In this document: piece after piece, positions 26,614 through 36,331 of the stretch | How the letters are laid out: each line of letters begins with the position of its first letter | Numbering within the stretch: the stretch's first letter is position 1 | Source of the DNA: Sphingobium chungbukense | GTDB taxonomy: Bacteria > Pseudomonadota > Alphaproteobacteria > Sphingomonadales > Sphingomonadaceae | Direction of reading: 5' to 3' | Assembly (NCBI RefSeq): GCF_001005725.1 | Contig: NZ_LBIC01000003.1 | Span: 372,001 to 436,000 of the forward strand | Length of the DNA stretch: 64,000 nt | Notes under the pieces: model-generated | The model's input: only the letters and a program-made list of their open reading frames with translations | Told to the model about the DNA's origin: nothing | Databases searched by the model: none | Translations under genes and position numbers: made by a program

Positions 26614-27219
26614 GTGCAGACGGTTCGCGCTAAGCTGGAATGGTTCAAGACGGTCATCCTGCCTCAGGAAGCGGCTCTACGCGGGCGCCTGCGGCGGATA
26701 TTACCTGCCAATCAGGAACTGGAAGACATGGTCGCGGAGGTTCTCGCCCGCGCCTATGCCACGGAAAATTGGGAAAATGTGACCACAGGCCGGGCCTATC
26801 TGTTCACGATCGCCCGCAATCTGGTGATCGACACCGCCCGCCGGAACAAGGTGGTGAGTTTCGAAACCATCGCCGATCTGGAATTGCTGCAAGGCGAAAA
26901 CAATGTGGAAGCACAGCTCCACGCCCGCGAAGCCCTGCGGCAGGTCGAGACGATCGTCGATTCGCTGCCGACACAATGCCGCCGCGTCTTCATTCTTCGC
27001 CGTATCCACGAAAAATCGATGCTGGAAATAGCGGAGGAGATGTCTCTATCCGTTTCTACTGTTGAAAAACATCTGGCCAAAGCGATCGCAATAGTTATGC
27101 GGGCCTGGGCGGAACGTGAGGAAACGGATTTCGAACGTGCAGGCGTCGGGACCAGAATCAGGCTACGAAAGCAGGGGCAAGATCGAGGCGGAAGCCGCGC
27201 GCCTGCTGGCAAGGCTTAA
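26614..27219 (+). CDS. ECF-family RNA polymerase sigma factor (FecI-like)
   Basis: A 201-residue extracytoplasmic-function sigma factor. Region 2 spans about residues 15-80 (ELEDMVAEVLARAYATENWENV, GRAYLFTIARNLVIDTARRN) and region 4 about 105-165 (VDSLPTQCRRVFILRRIHEKSMLEIAEEMSLSVSTVEKHLAKAI), the latter typical of FecI-like sigmas. A GTG start at 26614 has an excellent AAGGGGG eight bases upstream. The C-terminal 35 residues are charged, unconserved, and overlap the following fecR frame by about 100 bases. It is paired with FecR, implying cell-surface signalling, but no TonB-dependent receptor follows. Confidence 0.9.
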   Translation: MQTVRAKLEWFKTVILPQEAALRGRLRRILPANQELEDMVAEVLARAYATENWENVTTGRAYLFTIARNLVIDTARRNKVVSFETIADLELLQGENNVEAQLHAREALRQVETIVDSLPTQCRRVFILRRIHEKSMLEIAEEMSLSVSTVEKHLAKAIAIVMRAWAEREETDFERAGVGTRIRLRKQGQDRGGSRAPAGKA

Positions 27220-28162
27220 CAGCGATCCAAGCGCACAGGACGAAGCCGAAATCTGTCAGTGGATCGAAGCCGATCCGCGCCATGCCGTAGCCTTCACCAG
27301 AGCCGAAGTCGCCTGGGAAGCAGCCGAGCGCCTCAAGAGCGCCGCCGCAGAAGTCAACCTGCCCCCGCTGGAAGCCATCGTCAGCGAGGAACAACAGCGC
27401 CGCCTGTCGCGCAACATCATGATCGCCGCGGCCGTCGCGGTGATGCTGTTCATCGTCGCCGCCATCGTCACTGTCCGCACTTTCAGCGGTGTGGATCATT
27501 ATGAGACGGGCATCGGCCAGATCAGCGATATTGCCCTGAACGACGGTTCGACCCTCCATCTCAACAGCGACAGCGCCGCGGAAGTCCGCTTCACCGATCA
27601 TGGCCGCAAGGTGCGCATCCTCAAGGGCGAGGCCTCGTTCGACGTCGCCCATGACCGTTCCCGACCCTTCGACGTAGAGGCCCGCTCGGCCGTGATCCGG
27701 GCCGTCGGCACGGCCTTCAACGTGCGCTTGCGTCCGTCCATGGTCGAACTGACGGTGACACAGGGCACCGTAACCGTCCATTCGGGCACCAAATTGGCCG
27801 AACGCGTCAGCGCGGGCAGCGGCGCCGTCATTCAGCCGCGCAGCATATCCCTCACCCATCTCGATAAACGCCTGATCGGCCAGCGCACCGCCTGGCGCGA
27901 ACAGATGGTCGAACTGGACGGCGAAACGATCGAGCAGGCCAGCGGCGAGTTCAACCGCTACCGCACGGCGCCGATCCTGATCGGGGACACGAGGGTTTCC
28001 TCGCTCCGCATCGGCGGCCGCTTCCGCATCAGCGACAGCAAGGAATTCCTCTCCGCCCTGCAACTCAGCCTGCCTATCCGGGTGGTCGACGGGCAGGACG
28101 GATCGGTTATGCTGCTTTATCGCGATGACCCTGAACCAGCGGACAATGCGGTGGGCGGATAG
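27116..28162 (+). CDS. FecR-family anti-sigma regulator
   Basis: Membrane-spanning partner of the preceding sigma factor; FecR proteins sense a TonB receptor's N-terminal domain in the periplasm and control sigma activity. The 348-residue protein has an N-terminal cytoplasmic DUF4880-like region (about 23-75: EAARLLARLNSDPSAQDEAEICQWIEADPRHAVAF), a membrane helix (about 100-120), the FecR domain (about 130-235: DIALNDGSTLHLNSDSAAEV, ILKGEASFDVAHD) and a C-terminal DUF4974-like end. Start is uncertain: GTG at 27116 or 27137, both with weak ribosome-binding sites, giving an unusual out-of-frame overlap of 80-100 bases with the sigma gene. The Trp residues of the classical iron FecR N-terminus are partly kept. 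Confidence 0.9.
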   Translation: MRKRISNVQASGPESGYESRGKIEAEAARLLARLNSDPSAQDEAEICQWIEADPRHAVAFTRAEVAWEAAERLKSAAAEVNLPPLEAIVSEEQQRRLSRNIMIAAAVAVMLFIVAAIVTVRTFSGVDHYETGIGQISDIALNDGSTLHLNSDSAAEVRFTDHGRKVRILKGEASFDVAHDRSRPFDVEARSAVIRAVGTAFNVRLRPSMVELTVTQGTVTVHSGTKLAERVSAGSGAVIQPRSISLTHLDKRLIGQRTAWREQMVELDGETIEQASGEFNRYRTAPILIGDTRVSSLRIGGRFRISDSKEFLSALQLSLPIRVVDGQDGSVMLLYRDDPEPADNAVGG

Positions 28163-28219
28163 GCTAGCCAACAGACCATCCGCCCTCCCTTGCGTAAAGG
28201 AGGCATGCCGCCCCCATCG

Positions 28220-28918
28220 TCACCCCAACAACTCCCACACCAATTCCGGCACCAGCATGCTTGCCGGTCCCATGCGGCTTTCCTCGAAGTAAAAGCTCCC
28301 CGCCGACGGCTCCAGATTGAGCTCCAGCGTCCGCGCGCCCACATGGCGGGCCGTCTGCACGAACCCCGCCGCCGGATAGACCGCCCCCGACGTCCCTACC
28401 GAAACGAACAGATCGGCCCGCCGCAGCGCATCGTCGATCGCCTCCATCTCATAGGGCATTTCACCGAAAAACACGATGTCGGGCCGCAGGCTCGGCTTTC
28501 CGCAGCCATCGCAAACCGAAGCGGGCGGCAAGGCGTCCTTCCAAGGCTTCGCCTTCCCGCAAGCGGCACAAAGCGCCGACTGCAACTCACCATGCATGTG
28601 GACCAGCCGCTTCGCACCGGCCCGCTCATGCAGATCGTCGACATTCTGCGTCACGATCAGCAACTCCCCCGGCCATTGCGCGTCCAGCGCCGCCAGCGCC
28701 TCATGCGCCGGATTGGGCACGACCTCGGCCAGCTTCGTCCGCCGCTCATCATAGAAACGATGCACCAGCGCCGCATTGCGCGCCAGCGCTTCGGGGGTGC
28801 AGACATCCTCGACCCGATGCCCTTCCCACAGTCCGTCGGACCCGCGAAAGGTCGAAAGGCCGCTCTCTGCGGAAATCCCAGCGCCGGTCAGGACCACGAT
28901 GTTGCGAATGTCGTCCAT
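28220..28918 (-). CDS. cobB: NAD-dependent protein deacylase, class III sirtuin (CobB/SIRT5-like)
   Basis: Removes acyl groups from lysines using NAD+. The 232-residue protein has the NAD motif GAGISAESGLSTFRG, QNVDDLHERAG, catalytic His109 (VHMHGE) and four zinc Cys (117, 120, 136, 139). Tyr56 and Arg59 in HRFYDERR are the pair that recognises succinyl/malonyl carboxylates in E. coli CobB and SIRT5, so desuccinylase/demalonylase activity is expected along with deacetylation. Short N-terminus and length fit the bacterial class. It stands alone, divergent from dapB across about 200 bases. Confidence 0.94.
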   Translation of the reverse strand: MDDIRNIVVLTGAGISAESGLSTFRGSDGLWEGHRVEDVCTPEALARNAALVHRFYDERRTKLAEVVPNPAHEALAALDAQWPGELLIVTQNVDDLHERAGAKRLVHMHGELQSALCAACGKAKPWKDALPPASVCDGCGKPSLRPDIVFFGEMPYEMEAIDDALRRADLFVSVGTSGAVYPAAGFVQTARHVGARTLELNLEPSAGSFYFEESRMGPASMLVPELVWELLG

Positions 28919-29119
28919 CTATTTTCCCGTCGTGCCTGCCCTGGACAGCGCTACCGCACCGGATGCGGGGGCGATAGGAAATAGTGCGAAAAATCGCCCT
29001 TCCCCCATCTCGCCATATTGGCTGTACCACCCCCGTTTCTGCTGCAAGCGCGGATAGCAAAGGGATGACAAGAGGCGCCCATTCTGGCATCCGCCATGCG
29101 ACTTTTTCGGGGAATGACA

Positions 29120-29887
29120 ATGACGACCAGCATCGGGATTTTCGGAGCGGCAGGCCGCATGGGCCGCGCCATCGCGCAGATCGCCCAGGAAGCCGGCCTG
29201 AAAATCGCCGGAGGCACCGATCGCGGCGGCGAGGGTGAATTGGCGCCGGGCATTCCGATCACCACCGATCCCGTCGCGCTGGCGCAACAGAGCGATGTAC
29301 TGATCGATTTTTCCGTACCCGGCGCCTTGTCCTCCCATCTCGACGCCTGCATCGTTGCGAAAAAGCCGGTCCTGATCGGCACCACCGGGCTCGAACCGGC
29401 GCATCACGCGCTGATCGACGAAGCCGCCGCACATATCCCGTTGCTCCAGACCGGCAACACCTCGCTCGGCGTCAACCTGCTGGCGGCGTTGGTGGAACAG
29501 GCCGCGGCCCGCCTGGGTGACGATTGGGACATAGAGATTGTCGAAATGCACCACCGCCACAAGGTCGACGCCCCCTCCGGCACAGCCCTGCTGTTGGGCG
29601 AAGCCGCTGCGCACGGACGCGGCATCGCCCTGGCCGACCATAGCGAACGCGGCCGCGACGGCATCACCGGCGCCCGGGCCAAAGGCGCGATCGGATTCGC
29701 GGCATTGCGCGGCGGCTCCGTGGCGGGCGATCATCAGGTCATCTTCGCCACGGAGGGTGAGCGGATCGAGATCGGCCATCGCGCCGAAAGCCGCCTCATC
29801 TTCGCGCGCGGCGCGGTGAAGGGTGCGCAATGGCTGATCGGCCAGCCGACGGGACGCTATGACATGAAGGGCGTGCTGGGCCTCTGA
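29120..29887 (+). CDS. dapB: 4-hydroxy-tetrahydrodipicolinate reductase
   Basis: NAD(P)H-dependent step of the diaminopimelate/lysine pathway, feeding peptidoglycan and lysine. The 255-residue protein shows the Rossmann motif GIFGAAGRMGRAIAQ, the GTTGL motif, GNTSLGVNLL and the catalytic EMHHRHKVDAPSGTAL with its His-His and Lys. ATG at 29120 is preferred since GGGGA lies six bases upstream; an ATG two codons earlier is too close to it. It is two bases upstream of nth, forming a small operon; the link between cell-wall and DNA-repair genes is positional only. Confidence 0.96.
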   Translation: MTTSIGIFGAAGRMGRAIAQIAQEAGLKIAGGTDRGGEGELAPGIPITTDPVALAQQSDVLIDFSVPGALSSHLDACIVAKKPVLIGTTGLEPAHHALIDEAAAHIPLLQTGNTSLGVNLLAALVEQAAARLGDDWDIEIVEMHHRHKVDAPSGTALLLGEAAAHGRGIALADHSERGRDGITGARAKGAIGFAALRGGSVAGDHQVIFATEGERIEIGHRAESRLIFARGAVKGAQWLIGQPTGRYDMKGVLGL

Positions 29888-29889
29888 AC

Positions 29890-30540
29890 ATGAAGAAGGA
29901 CCAGATTTTCGACTTTTTCAGCCGCCTCGCGGAGGCCAATCCGGCCCCCCGCACGGAGCTGGAATATGGCAATGACTATCAGCTTCTGGTGGCGGTGGTC
30001 CTCTCGGCGCAGGCGACGGACGTCGGCGTCAACAAGGCGACCCGCGCCCTGTTCCGCGAAGTTCACACGCCGCAGCAGATGATGGATCTGGGCGAAGACG
30101 GCCTGAAACAGCATATCAAGACCATCGGCCTCTTCAATGCCAAGGCGAAGAATGTCATCGCCCTCTCGGAAATACTGGTGCGCGATTTCGGCGGGGAAGT
30201 GCCGCAGGACCGCGATACCCTGACCACCCTGCCCGGCGTCGGGCGAAAGACCGCCAATGTCGTCGTCAATACCGCCTTCGGGCAGGAGACGTTCGCGGTC
30301 GACACCCATATCTTCCGCGTCGGCAATCGCACCGGCCTGGCCCCCGGCAAGACACCGCTGGCGGTGGAGCTGAAGTTGGAAAAGCGCGTGCCCGGCCCGT
30401 TTCGCCGCGACGCGCATCACTGGCTGATCCTGCACGGCCGCTACGTCTGCAAGGCGCGCAAGCCAGAATGCTGGCGCTGCATCGTCGCCGACCTCTGCCG
30501 TTTCAAGCCGAAGACACCCGCTGCCGGAAGCCCGAACTGA
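29890..30540 (+). CDS. nth: Endonuclease III (DNA glycosylase/AP lyase)
   Basis: Removes oxidised pyrimidines and cleaves abasic sites. The 216-residue protein has the helix-hairpin-helix LPGVGRKTANVV, catalytic Lys120 and Asp138 (VDTHIFRVGNR) at exactly the E. coli numbering, and a C-terminal [4Fe-4S] cluster motif C-x6-C-x2-C-x5-C (CKARKPECWRCIVADLC). It begins two bases after dapB's stop, so it is probably co-transcribed and coupled to it. Confidence 0.97.
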   Translation: MKKDQIFDFFSRLAEANPAPRTELEYGNDYQLLVAVVLSAQATDVGVNKATRALFREVHTPQQMMDLGEDGLKQHIKTIGLFNAKAKNVIALSEILVRDFGGEVPQDRDTLTTLPGVGRKTANVVVNTAFGQETFAVDTHIFRVGNRTGLAPGKTPLAVELKLEKRVPGPFRRDAHHWLILHGRYVCKARKPECWRCIVADLCRFKPKTPAAGSPN

Positions 30541-30636
30541 TTATCGTCCGGTTCAGCCGGGACGTGCTAAAAGGGAGCGGAATAACGGATGAAGCGTTAG
30601 CGCGCCGTCATTCCTATAGTCATAAGGAGAGACATG

Positions 30637-31020
30637 ATGTCCGCCCATCTCACCCGCCGGCTGGCTCTGGCCATGGCGCTGGCCTGCACCGCCGCCCCCA
30701 CCCTCGCCAAGACCGCGCCCGACAATCTCGTGCCGGCCGGCAAGCCGGTGGATTGCGTCCAGATTACATCGATCCGGTCCACCAATGTCCGCGACGACCG
30801 CACCATCGATTTCATCATGAATGGCAACAAGGTCTACCGGAACACGCTGCCCAACAGTTGCCCCAGCCTGGGCTTCGAAAAGCGCTTCCTCTACAAGACG
30901 AGCCTGTCGCAGCTATGTTCGGTGGACATCATCACCGTCCTCTACCAGACCAATGGATTGCAGCCGGGCGCCAGTTGCGGCCTGGGCAAATTCCAGCCGA
31001 TGCAAAAACTCGCGAAATAA
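30637..31020 (+). CDS. Small secreted protein, DUF6491-like
   Basis: A 127-residue exported protein: a signal peptide (about residues 1-25, ending TLAKT) then a mature domain with four Cys (in DCVQITSIRS, NSCPSLG, LCSVDII and GASCGLG), which can form two disulfides. The pattern (IRSTNVRDDRTIDFIMNG, SCPSLGFEKRFLYKT, LCSVDIITVL) resembles the DUF6491 family found in sphingomonads and other Proteobacteria; I give that by resemblance only. Two ATG codons lie at 30634 and 30637; the second has better spacing from AAGGAG. It sits between nth and tRNA-Arg on its own. Function unknown; periplasmic or outer-membrane associated. Confidence 0.72.
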   Translation: MSAHLTRRLALAMALACTAAPTLAKTAPDNLVPAGKPVDCVQITSIRSTNVRDDRTIDFIMNGNKVYRNTLPNSCPSLGFEKRFLYKTSLSQLCSVDIITVLYQTNGLQPGASCGLGKFQPMQKLAK

Positions 31021-31094
31021 CTTTGATCTGAGGTGATTTTGGTGCTGGCGCGAGCGATTGGGCTTTGCTAAGCGGCCCTTCGCACCAGCGACAC

Positions 31095-31171
31095 GCACCC
31101 ATAGCTCAGCTGGATAGAGCGTTGCCCTCCGAAGGCAAAGGCCAGAGGTTCGAATCCTCTTGGGTGCGCCA
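31095..31171 (+). tRNA. tRNA-Arg (anticodon CCG)
   Basis: A 77-base tRNA with acceptor stem GCACCCA/TGGGTGC, discriminator G and encoded CCA. The D-arm is AGCTCAGCTGGATAGAGC, the anticodon arm TTGCC-CTCCGAA-GGCAA gives CCG (reads CGG), and the T-arm contains GGTTCGAATCC. Confidence 0.95.
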
Positions 31172-31175
31172 TTTT

Positions 31176-31670
31176 TCAAATGGTGGCGAACAATCCTCCT
31201 TCCAGTCCGAGCAGATATTGCTTGGCCTGTAGACCACCTGCGAAGCCGGTAAGCGCTCCATTGGCGCCCACGACGCGGTGACAAGGCGCAATGATCGAAA
31301 TCGGATTGCGTCCGTTCGCGGCGCCCACGGCGCGGCAGGCGGACGGCTTCCCGATCTGGATCGCAATGTCGGCATAGCTGCGCGTTTCCCCAAAAGGGAT
31401 GGTCAGCAATGCCGCCCAGACACTCTTCTGGAAATCCGTGCCCTTGAAATCGAGCGGCAGGTCGAAGGCCTTCCGCCGCCCGGCGAAATATTCTCCCAAT
31501 TGCCGAACGGCCTCATCCAGCACATCATGCTCGACGGCCTCCGCGCGCGGTTCCAGCCGGACGCGCATGGGATCGTCATTTTCCCAAAGGACCGCGGCCA
31601 GTCCCCTTTCATTCGCCACCAGCGTCAATTCGCCGACGGGCGACGCCATCGTCCGATATGCGTTGCTCAT
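31176..31670 (-). CDS. ogt: Methylated-DNA--[protein]-cysteine S-methyltransferase
   Basis: Suicide repair protein that takes the alkyl group from O6-alkylguanine onto its own cysteine. The 164-residue protein has the DNA-binding wing (VGAANGRNPISIIAPCHRVVGANG) with acceptor Cys130 in PCHRV, and FQKSVWAALLTIPFGETRSYADIA preceding it. No Ada regulatory domain is fused. It starts close upstream of tRNA-Arg's opposite strand, with its stop only four bases from the tRNA's 3' end. Local Met at residue 8 could be an alternative start. Confidence 0.95.
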   Translation of the reverse strand: MSNAYRTMASPVGELTLVANERGLAAVLWENDDPMRVRLEPRAEAVEHDVLDEAVRQLGEYFAGRRKAFDLPLDFKGTDFQKSVWAALLTIPFGETRSYADIAIQIGKPSACRAVGAANGRNPISIIAPCHRVVGANGALTGFAGGLQAKQYLLGLEGGLFATI

Positions 31671-31750
31671 GCCATAGCCTTTCCATCATTTGATGACGAA
31701 CGCATAGGGCATGATAAGGGGAAAGCCTTCCCGCCCCTTGCGGCCAAAGG

Positions 31751-33151
31751 TCACCGGAGGCCGCCACCCATGGCACGATAGAGTTCGACCATATTGGTCG
31801 CCCGCGTCAGCCGTGTGGCCAGCAGGCTCTGTTCGGCATTGTAAAGGGTCCGCTGCGCATCCAGCGTCGTCAGGAAAGCGTCGATACCCGCCCGGAAGCG
31901 CGCTTCCGACAACCGATAGCCTACGCGCGCGGAGTCCCGCAGGGATGTCTGCGCCTCCAGTTGAGCCGTCATCGTGCCCCGCCGGGCCAGTGCATCGGCG
32001 ACTTCGCGAAACCCGGTCTGCACGCTTTTCTCGTAGGTTGCGAGCATCGCATCATATGTGGCCCGCGCATAACGCAGATTGCCCTGATTGCGCCCGAAAT
32101 CGAAGATCGGGAGCGTGGCCGACGGCGCCACCGACCAGGTGTCGCCGCCCGACTTGAACAGGTTGGATAGACCCAGGCTCATTGTTCCCAGCGCCGCGGT
32201 CAGCGATATTTTGGGAAAAAAGGCCGCGCGCGCCGCCCCGATATTCGCGTTGGCACTCAACAACTGATGCTCGGCCGCCATGATGTCCGGCCGCCGCAGC
32301 AAGGCCGTGGACGGCAGGTCGACGGGCAGATTGGCCAGCGTCACATCCCCCTCCGGCATCGCTGTCGGCAGATCGTCCGCCGGCACCGTCGTCCCCGTCA
32401 GCAGATTCAGCGCATTCTGGTCCTGCGCCACCAGGGTCGTCGCCTGCGCAATGTCGGACCGCGCCTGGTCGTAGCTGGTCTGCGCCTGCCGCACTTCCAG
32501 TTCCGACGCGATCCCCTTGGCGAAGCGCGCCCTGGTCAGGTCCAGCGTCTGGCCAAAGGCCTTTTCCAGATCGCGTGCGATCTTCAACCGCTCCTGATCC
32601 GCCGCCATGGCGAGCCAGGCGTTCGCGATCTCGGCGATCAAAGCCGTCTGCGCCGCGTTCCGGTTCTCGACCGACGCGAAATATTGTTCCTGCGCCGCCT
32701 GGGTCAGGTTGCGCACCCGCCCGAACAGATCGATTTCCCATGCAGAAACGCCCACCGAAGCGGCATAAATATCGGTCCGTCCCGATCCGGCCTGGGAAAA
32801 GGGTGTGTCCTGATAGGTCGCGCTGCCATTGGCGCCGATCGTGGGGAAGATGTCGGCACGCCGCGCCTTATATTGCGCCCGCGCCTGCTCGACATTCGCC
32901 ACCGCCACGCGCAAGTCGCGATTGTGGATCAGCGCCGTCTCGATCACCCGGGCCAGACGCGGATCGACGAAGAAATCCTTCCATGCCGTCTCCGCCGGAA
33001 CGATCGCCACCCCTTCCCCCACGGCATAGGACGGTCCCTGCGGGCTGGCGTCCGGAACGGGCAATGCCGGCCGCGCATATTTGGGTGCCATATCGCAGGC
33101 GGCGAGCGTCAACGCCAAGGCAAGAGCCGGGAAGAGCGTGATCCTGTTCAT
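31751..33151 (-). CDS. RND efflux outer-membrane lipoprotein (OprM/NodT family)
   Basis: Outer-membrane exit duct of a tripartite pump. The 466-residue protein starts with a lipoprotein signal ending at LAAC (Cys19), then shows the duplicated TolC-type outer-membrane efflux repeats (coiled-coil/beta-barrel), with IHNRDLRVAVANVEQARAQY and, in the second repeat, FREVADALARRGTM. It is the last gene of the three-gene operon, six bases after the pump gene, so it needs no other partner. The four adaptor- and pump-derived parts make a complete OprM-MexB-MexA type system. Confidence 0.93.
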   Translation of the reverse strand: MNRITLFPALALALTLAACDMAPKYARPALPVPDASPQGPSYAVGEGVAIVPAETAWKDFFVDPRLARVIETALIHNRDLRVAVANVEQARAQYKARRADIFPTIGANGSATYQDTPFSQAGSGRTDIYAASVGVSAWEIDLFGRVRNLTQAAQEQYFASVENRNAAQTALIAEIANAWLAMAADQERLKIARDLEKAFGQTLDLTRARFAKGIASELEVRQAQTSYDQARSDIAQATTLVAQDQNALNLLTGTTVPADDLPTAMPEGDVTLANLPVDLPSTALLRRPDIMAAEHQLLSANANIGAARAAFFPKISLTAALGTMSLGLSNLFKSGGDTWSVAPSATLPIFDFGRNQGNLRYARATYDAMLATYEKSVQTGFREVADALARRGTMTAQLEAQTSLRDSARVGYRLSEARFRAGIDAFLTTLDAQRTLYNAEQSLLATRLTRATNMVELYRAMGGGLR

Positions 33152-33157
33152 TATCCT

Positions 33158-36100
33158 CTATGCCTCCTGCGGAGCGCTGCCGCCCTCAAGCCCGTCTTCG
33201 TTCCGGCCGTGATGCTCGCGGAACAACCGCTTCACCACCGTGAAGAAGACCGGCACGAAGAAGATGGCGAGTATGGTGGCGGACAACATGCCGCCGACCA
33301 CGGCCCAGCCGATGGCGTTCTGACCGCCCGCGCCAGCCCCCTTCGCCACCGCCAGCGGCAGCACGCCGAAGACAAAGGCGAAGCTTGTCATCAGGATCGG
33401 CCGCAGACGCAATTTGCCGGCCTCCAGCGCCGCCCGTGCGGGCGACATCCCCTGCCGCATCTTTTCCTCGGCGAATTCGACGATCAGGATCGCATTCTTG
33501 GCCGACACGCCGATCGTCGTGATCAGGCCCACCTGAAGGTAGATGTCGTTGTTGAGCCCCACCAGCATCGCCGCGATCACCGCGCCGAACACGCCCAACG
33601 GCACCACCAGCATGACCGCGATCGGCACCGACCAGCTTTCATACAGCGCGGCAAGGCACAGGAACACGATCAGCATCGACAGCGCATAGAGTGCGGGCGC
33701 CTGCCCGCCAGAGGTCTGCTCCTCATAGGAGATGCCGTTCCATTCATATCCTACGCCCGCCGGCAGCTTGGCCGCCATTTCCTCCATCGCCTTCATCGCC
33801 TCGCCGGTGGACACTCCCGGCGCGGGGGCGCCCATGATCTGCATCGACGGCACGCCGTTGAAGCGTTCCAGCTTGGCCGGACCATGGGTCCATTCGGTCG
33901 TTGCGAAGGAGGAGATCGGCGCCATCACGCCGCTGCTTCCCCGCACGTGCAGCGCGCCGATCGAATCCGGCGTGGTGCGGAAAGGCGCATCGGCCTGCAC
34001 ATAGACGCGCTTCACCCGGTCGCGATCGATGAAGTCGTTGATGTAGCTGCTGCCCATCGCCGTGCTGATCGTGTCGTTGATGTCCGCCTGAGCGATGCCC
34101 AACGCCCCGGCAGCGGCCTGATCGACATCCAGCTTGAGCTGCGGCGTATCCTCCAGGCCATTGGGCCGCACCTGCGCCAGCCGCTTGTCGCCCATCGCCA
34201 TGCCCAGCAACTGGTTGCGCGCCTCGAGCATCTTCTGATGGCCCAGATTGCCCCGGTCCACGAGTTGGAAGTCGAACCCCGTCGCATTGCCCAGTTCCTG
34301 GACTGCGGGCGGCGCGAAGGCGATCGCCATGCCGGCGGTGATCTTGCGGAAAGCGCCATTGGCGCGAAGCGCGATGGCCGACACCCTGTTGTCCGCCCCC
34401 TTGCGTTCCGACCAGTCCTTCATCCGGGCGAACGCGATACCGACATTCTGGCCCTGCCCAACGAAGCCGAAACCGGCAACGGTAAAGACGGCGGTGGCGT
34501 TCTTCTTCTCGTCGACCAGATAATGGTCGCGCACCTTGGCCAGCGTCCGCTCGGTCTCCTCCAGCGTCGATCCGGTCGGCAGCGAGACCTGGTTGATGAT
34601 GACCCCCTGATCCTCATCGGGCAGGAAGCCGCCCGGCAGGCGCAGGAAGATCAGCCCCATGCCCACCACGATCAGCGCATAGACCAGCATGGTCCGGCCC
34701 CAGCGCCGCTCCACCTTCTCCACCGTCCGGCCGTAACGTGCGACATTGCGGTCGAAGGTGCGGTTGAACCAGTCGAAGAAACGACCGAAACGCGAACCCA
34801 GCACGCCCGTCCACTGATGGCTGTGCCCCTTGGGCTTCAGGATCGTCGCGCAGAGTGCCGGGGTCAGGATCAACGCCACCAACACCGACAGCACCATCGA
34901 GGAGACGATGGTGATGGAGAACTGCCGGAAGATCACGCCGGTCGAACCGCCGAAGAACGCCATGGGCAGGAACACCGCCGACAGTACCAGACCGATGCCG
35001 ATCAGCGCGCCGCTGATCTCGTCCATCGACTTTTTCGCGGCTTCCTTCGGACTGAGGCCCTCGTCCTGAATGATCCGCTCGACATTCTCGACCACGACGA
35101 TGGCATCGTCGACCAACAGGCCGATGGCGAGCACCATGCCGAACAGGGTCAAGGTATTGATGGTGAAACCCGCCGCATAAAGGATCGCGAGCGAACCCAG
35201 CAGCACCACCGGCACAGCGATGGTCGGGATCAGCGTGGCGCGCCAGTTCTGCAAGAAGATGAACATCACCACGAAGACGAGCAGGATCGCCTCGAACAGC
35301 GTGTGGATGACCTGATCCACCGACAATCGCACGAAAGTGGAATTGTCGAGCGGGAAGTCATATTTCACCCAGGCCGGAAAAGTCCTGGACAGGTCGTCGA
35401 TGCGGTTCTTGACAGCGTCGACCGTATCCAGCGCATTGGCGCCCGGCGCCAGCTTGATGCCGAAACCGGCGGCCGGATGACCGTTGAACTTCGCGGCGAA
35501 CCCATAATTCTCCGCGCCCAGTTCGACCCGGGCCACGTCCGACAGGCGGACCACCGACCCGTCGCTGTTGCTGCGGAGCATGATCTGGCGGAACTCTTCG
35601 GGCGTCCTCAGGCGCGACTGCGCCGTCACCGTGGCATTGAGCGCCTGCCCCTTGGGCGATGGCGTGCCGCCGATCTGCCCCGCCGAAACCTGCGCATTCT
35701 GCGCCCGGATGGCCGATTTGACGTCGCCCGTGGTGATGCCCAGATTGGCCATCTTATAGGGATCGAGCCAGACGCGCATCGCATATTGCGCGCCCAGCAA
35801 CTGGGTATCGCCCACGCCATTGACGCGGCTGATCGGGTCCTGAAGCGCCGAAGCGATGAAATCGCCGGCATCCTGCTGATCATGGATGCCATCATCGGCA
35901 TAGACCGCCATGATCATCAGGAAGGTCGAGGTGGACTTGGTGACACGCAATCCCTGCTGCTGCACTTCCTGCGGCAGCAGCGGCGTCGCCTGGGCCAGCT
36001 TGTTCTGGACCTGCACCTGCGCGATGTCGGCGTCGGTCCCCTGTTCGAAAGTCAGGGTGATGGTCAGATTGCCGGCGGAATCGCTGCTCGATGAAAAATA

Positions 36101-36328
36101 GCGGAGATGATCGATGCCCTTGAGCTGCTGCTCGATGATCTGGGTCGTCGTGCTTTCCAGCGTTTCCGCATTGGCGCCGGGATAGGTGGTGGCGACCGTC
36201 ACCGCGGGCGCCGCGATCTCCGGAAACTGTGCCACGGCCAGCGACCGCAACGCCAGCAGGCCCGCCAGCATGACGACGATGGCGATGACCCATGCGAAGA
36301 TGGGCCTGTCGATGAAATAGCGGGCCAC
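33158..36328 (-). CDS. RND multidrug efflux pump inner-membrane transporter (AcrB/MexB, HAE1 family)
   Basis: Trimeric proton-driven exporter of hydrophobic and amphiphilic compounds. The 1056-residue protein has the 12-helix RND layout with two large periplasmic loops; the proton-relay Asp pair is in [15 protein letters not shown] (helix 4) and the Lys in [12 protein letters not shown] (helix 10). PDEDQGVI and the [12 protein letters not shown] segment are HAE1 hallmarks. Start is at the ATG at 36328, three bases after the adaptor gene's stop. The divergent TetR gene and operator suggest drug- or toxicant-inducible control. Substrates cannot be named. Confidence 0.95.
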   Translation of the reverse strand: MARYFIDRPIFAWVIAIVVMLAGLLALRSLAVAQFPEIAAPAVTVATTYPGANAETLESTTTQIIEQQLKGIDHLRYFSSSSDSAGNLTITLTFEQGTDADIAQVQVQNKLAQATPLLPQEVQQQGLRVTKSTSTFLMIMAVYADDGIHDQQDAGDFIASALQDPISRVNGVGDTQLLGAQYAMRVWLDPYKMANLGITTGDVKSAIRAQNAQVSAGQIGGTPSPKGQALNATVTAQSRLRTPEEFRQIMLRSNSDGSVVRLSDVARVELGAENYGFAAKFNGHPAAGFGIKLAPGANALDTVDAVKNRIDDLSRTFPAWVKYDFPLDNSTFVRLSVDQVIHTLFEAILLVFVVMFIFLQNWRATLIPTIAVPVVLLGSLAILYAAGFTINTLTLFGMVLAIGLLVDDAIVVVENVERIIQDEGLSPKEAAKKSMDEISGALIGIGLVLSAVFLPMAFFGGSTGVIFRQFSITIVSSMVLSVLVALILTPALCATILKPKGHSHQWTGVLGSRFGRFFDWFNRTFDRNVARYGRTVEKVERRWGRTMLVYALIVVGMGLIFLRLPGGFLPDEDQGVIINQVSLPTGSTLEETERTLAKVRDHYLVDEKKNATAVFTVAGFGFVGQGQNVGIAFARMKDWSERKGADNRVSAIALRANGAFRKITAGMAIAFAPPAVQELGNATGFDFQLVDRGNLGHQKMLEARNQLLGMAMGDKRLAQVRPNGLEDTPQLKLDVDQAAAGALGIAQADINDTISTAMGSSYINDFIDRDRVKRVYVQADAPFRTTPDSIGALHVRGSSGVMAPISSFATTEWTHGPAKLERFNGVPSMQIMGAPAPGVSTGEAMKAMEEMAAKLPAGVGYEWNGISYEEQTSGGQAPALYALSMLIVFLCLAALYESWSVPIAVMLVVPLGVFGAVIAAMLVGLNNDIYLQVGLITTIGVSAKNAILIVEFAEEKMRQGMSPARAALEAGKLRLRPILMTSFAFVFGVLPLAVAKGAGAGGQNAIGWAVVGGMLSATILAIFFVPVFFTVVKRLFREHHGRNEDGLEGGSAPQEA

Positions 36329-36331
36329 GGC

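Noticed and set aside
32267..36094. 1275-codon plus-strand open frame across the efflux operon
   Set aside because: His/Arg/Gln-rich shadow of the RND pump and outer-membrane genes; no domain and no plausible start.
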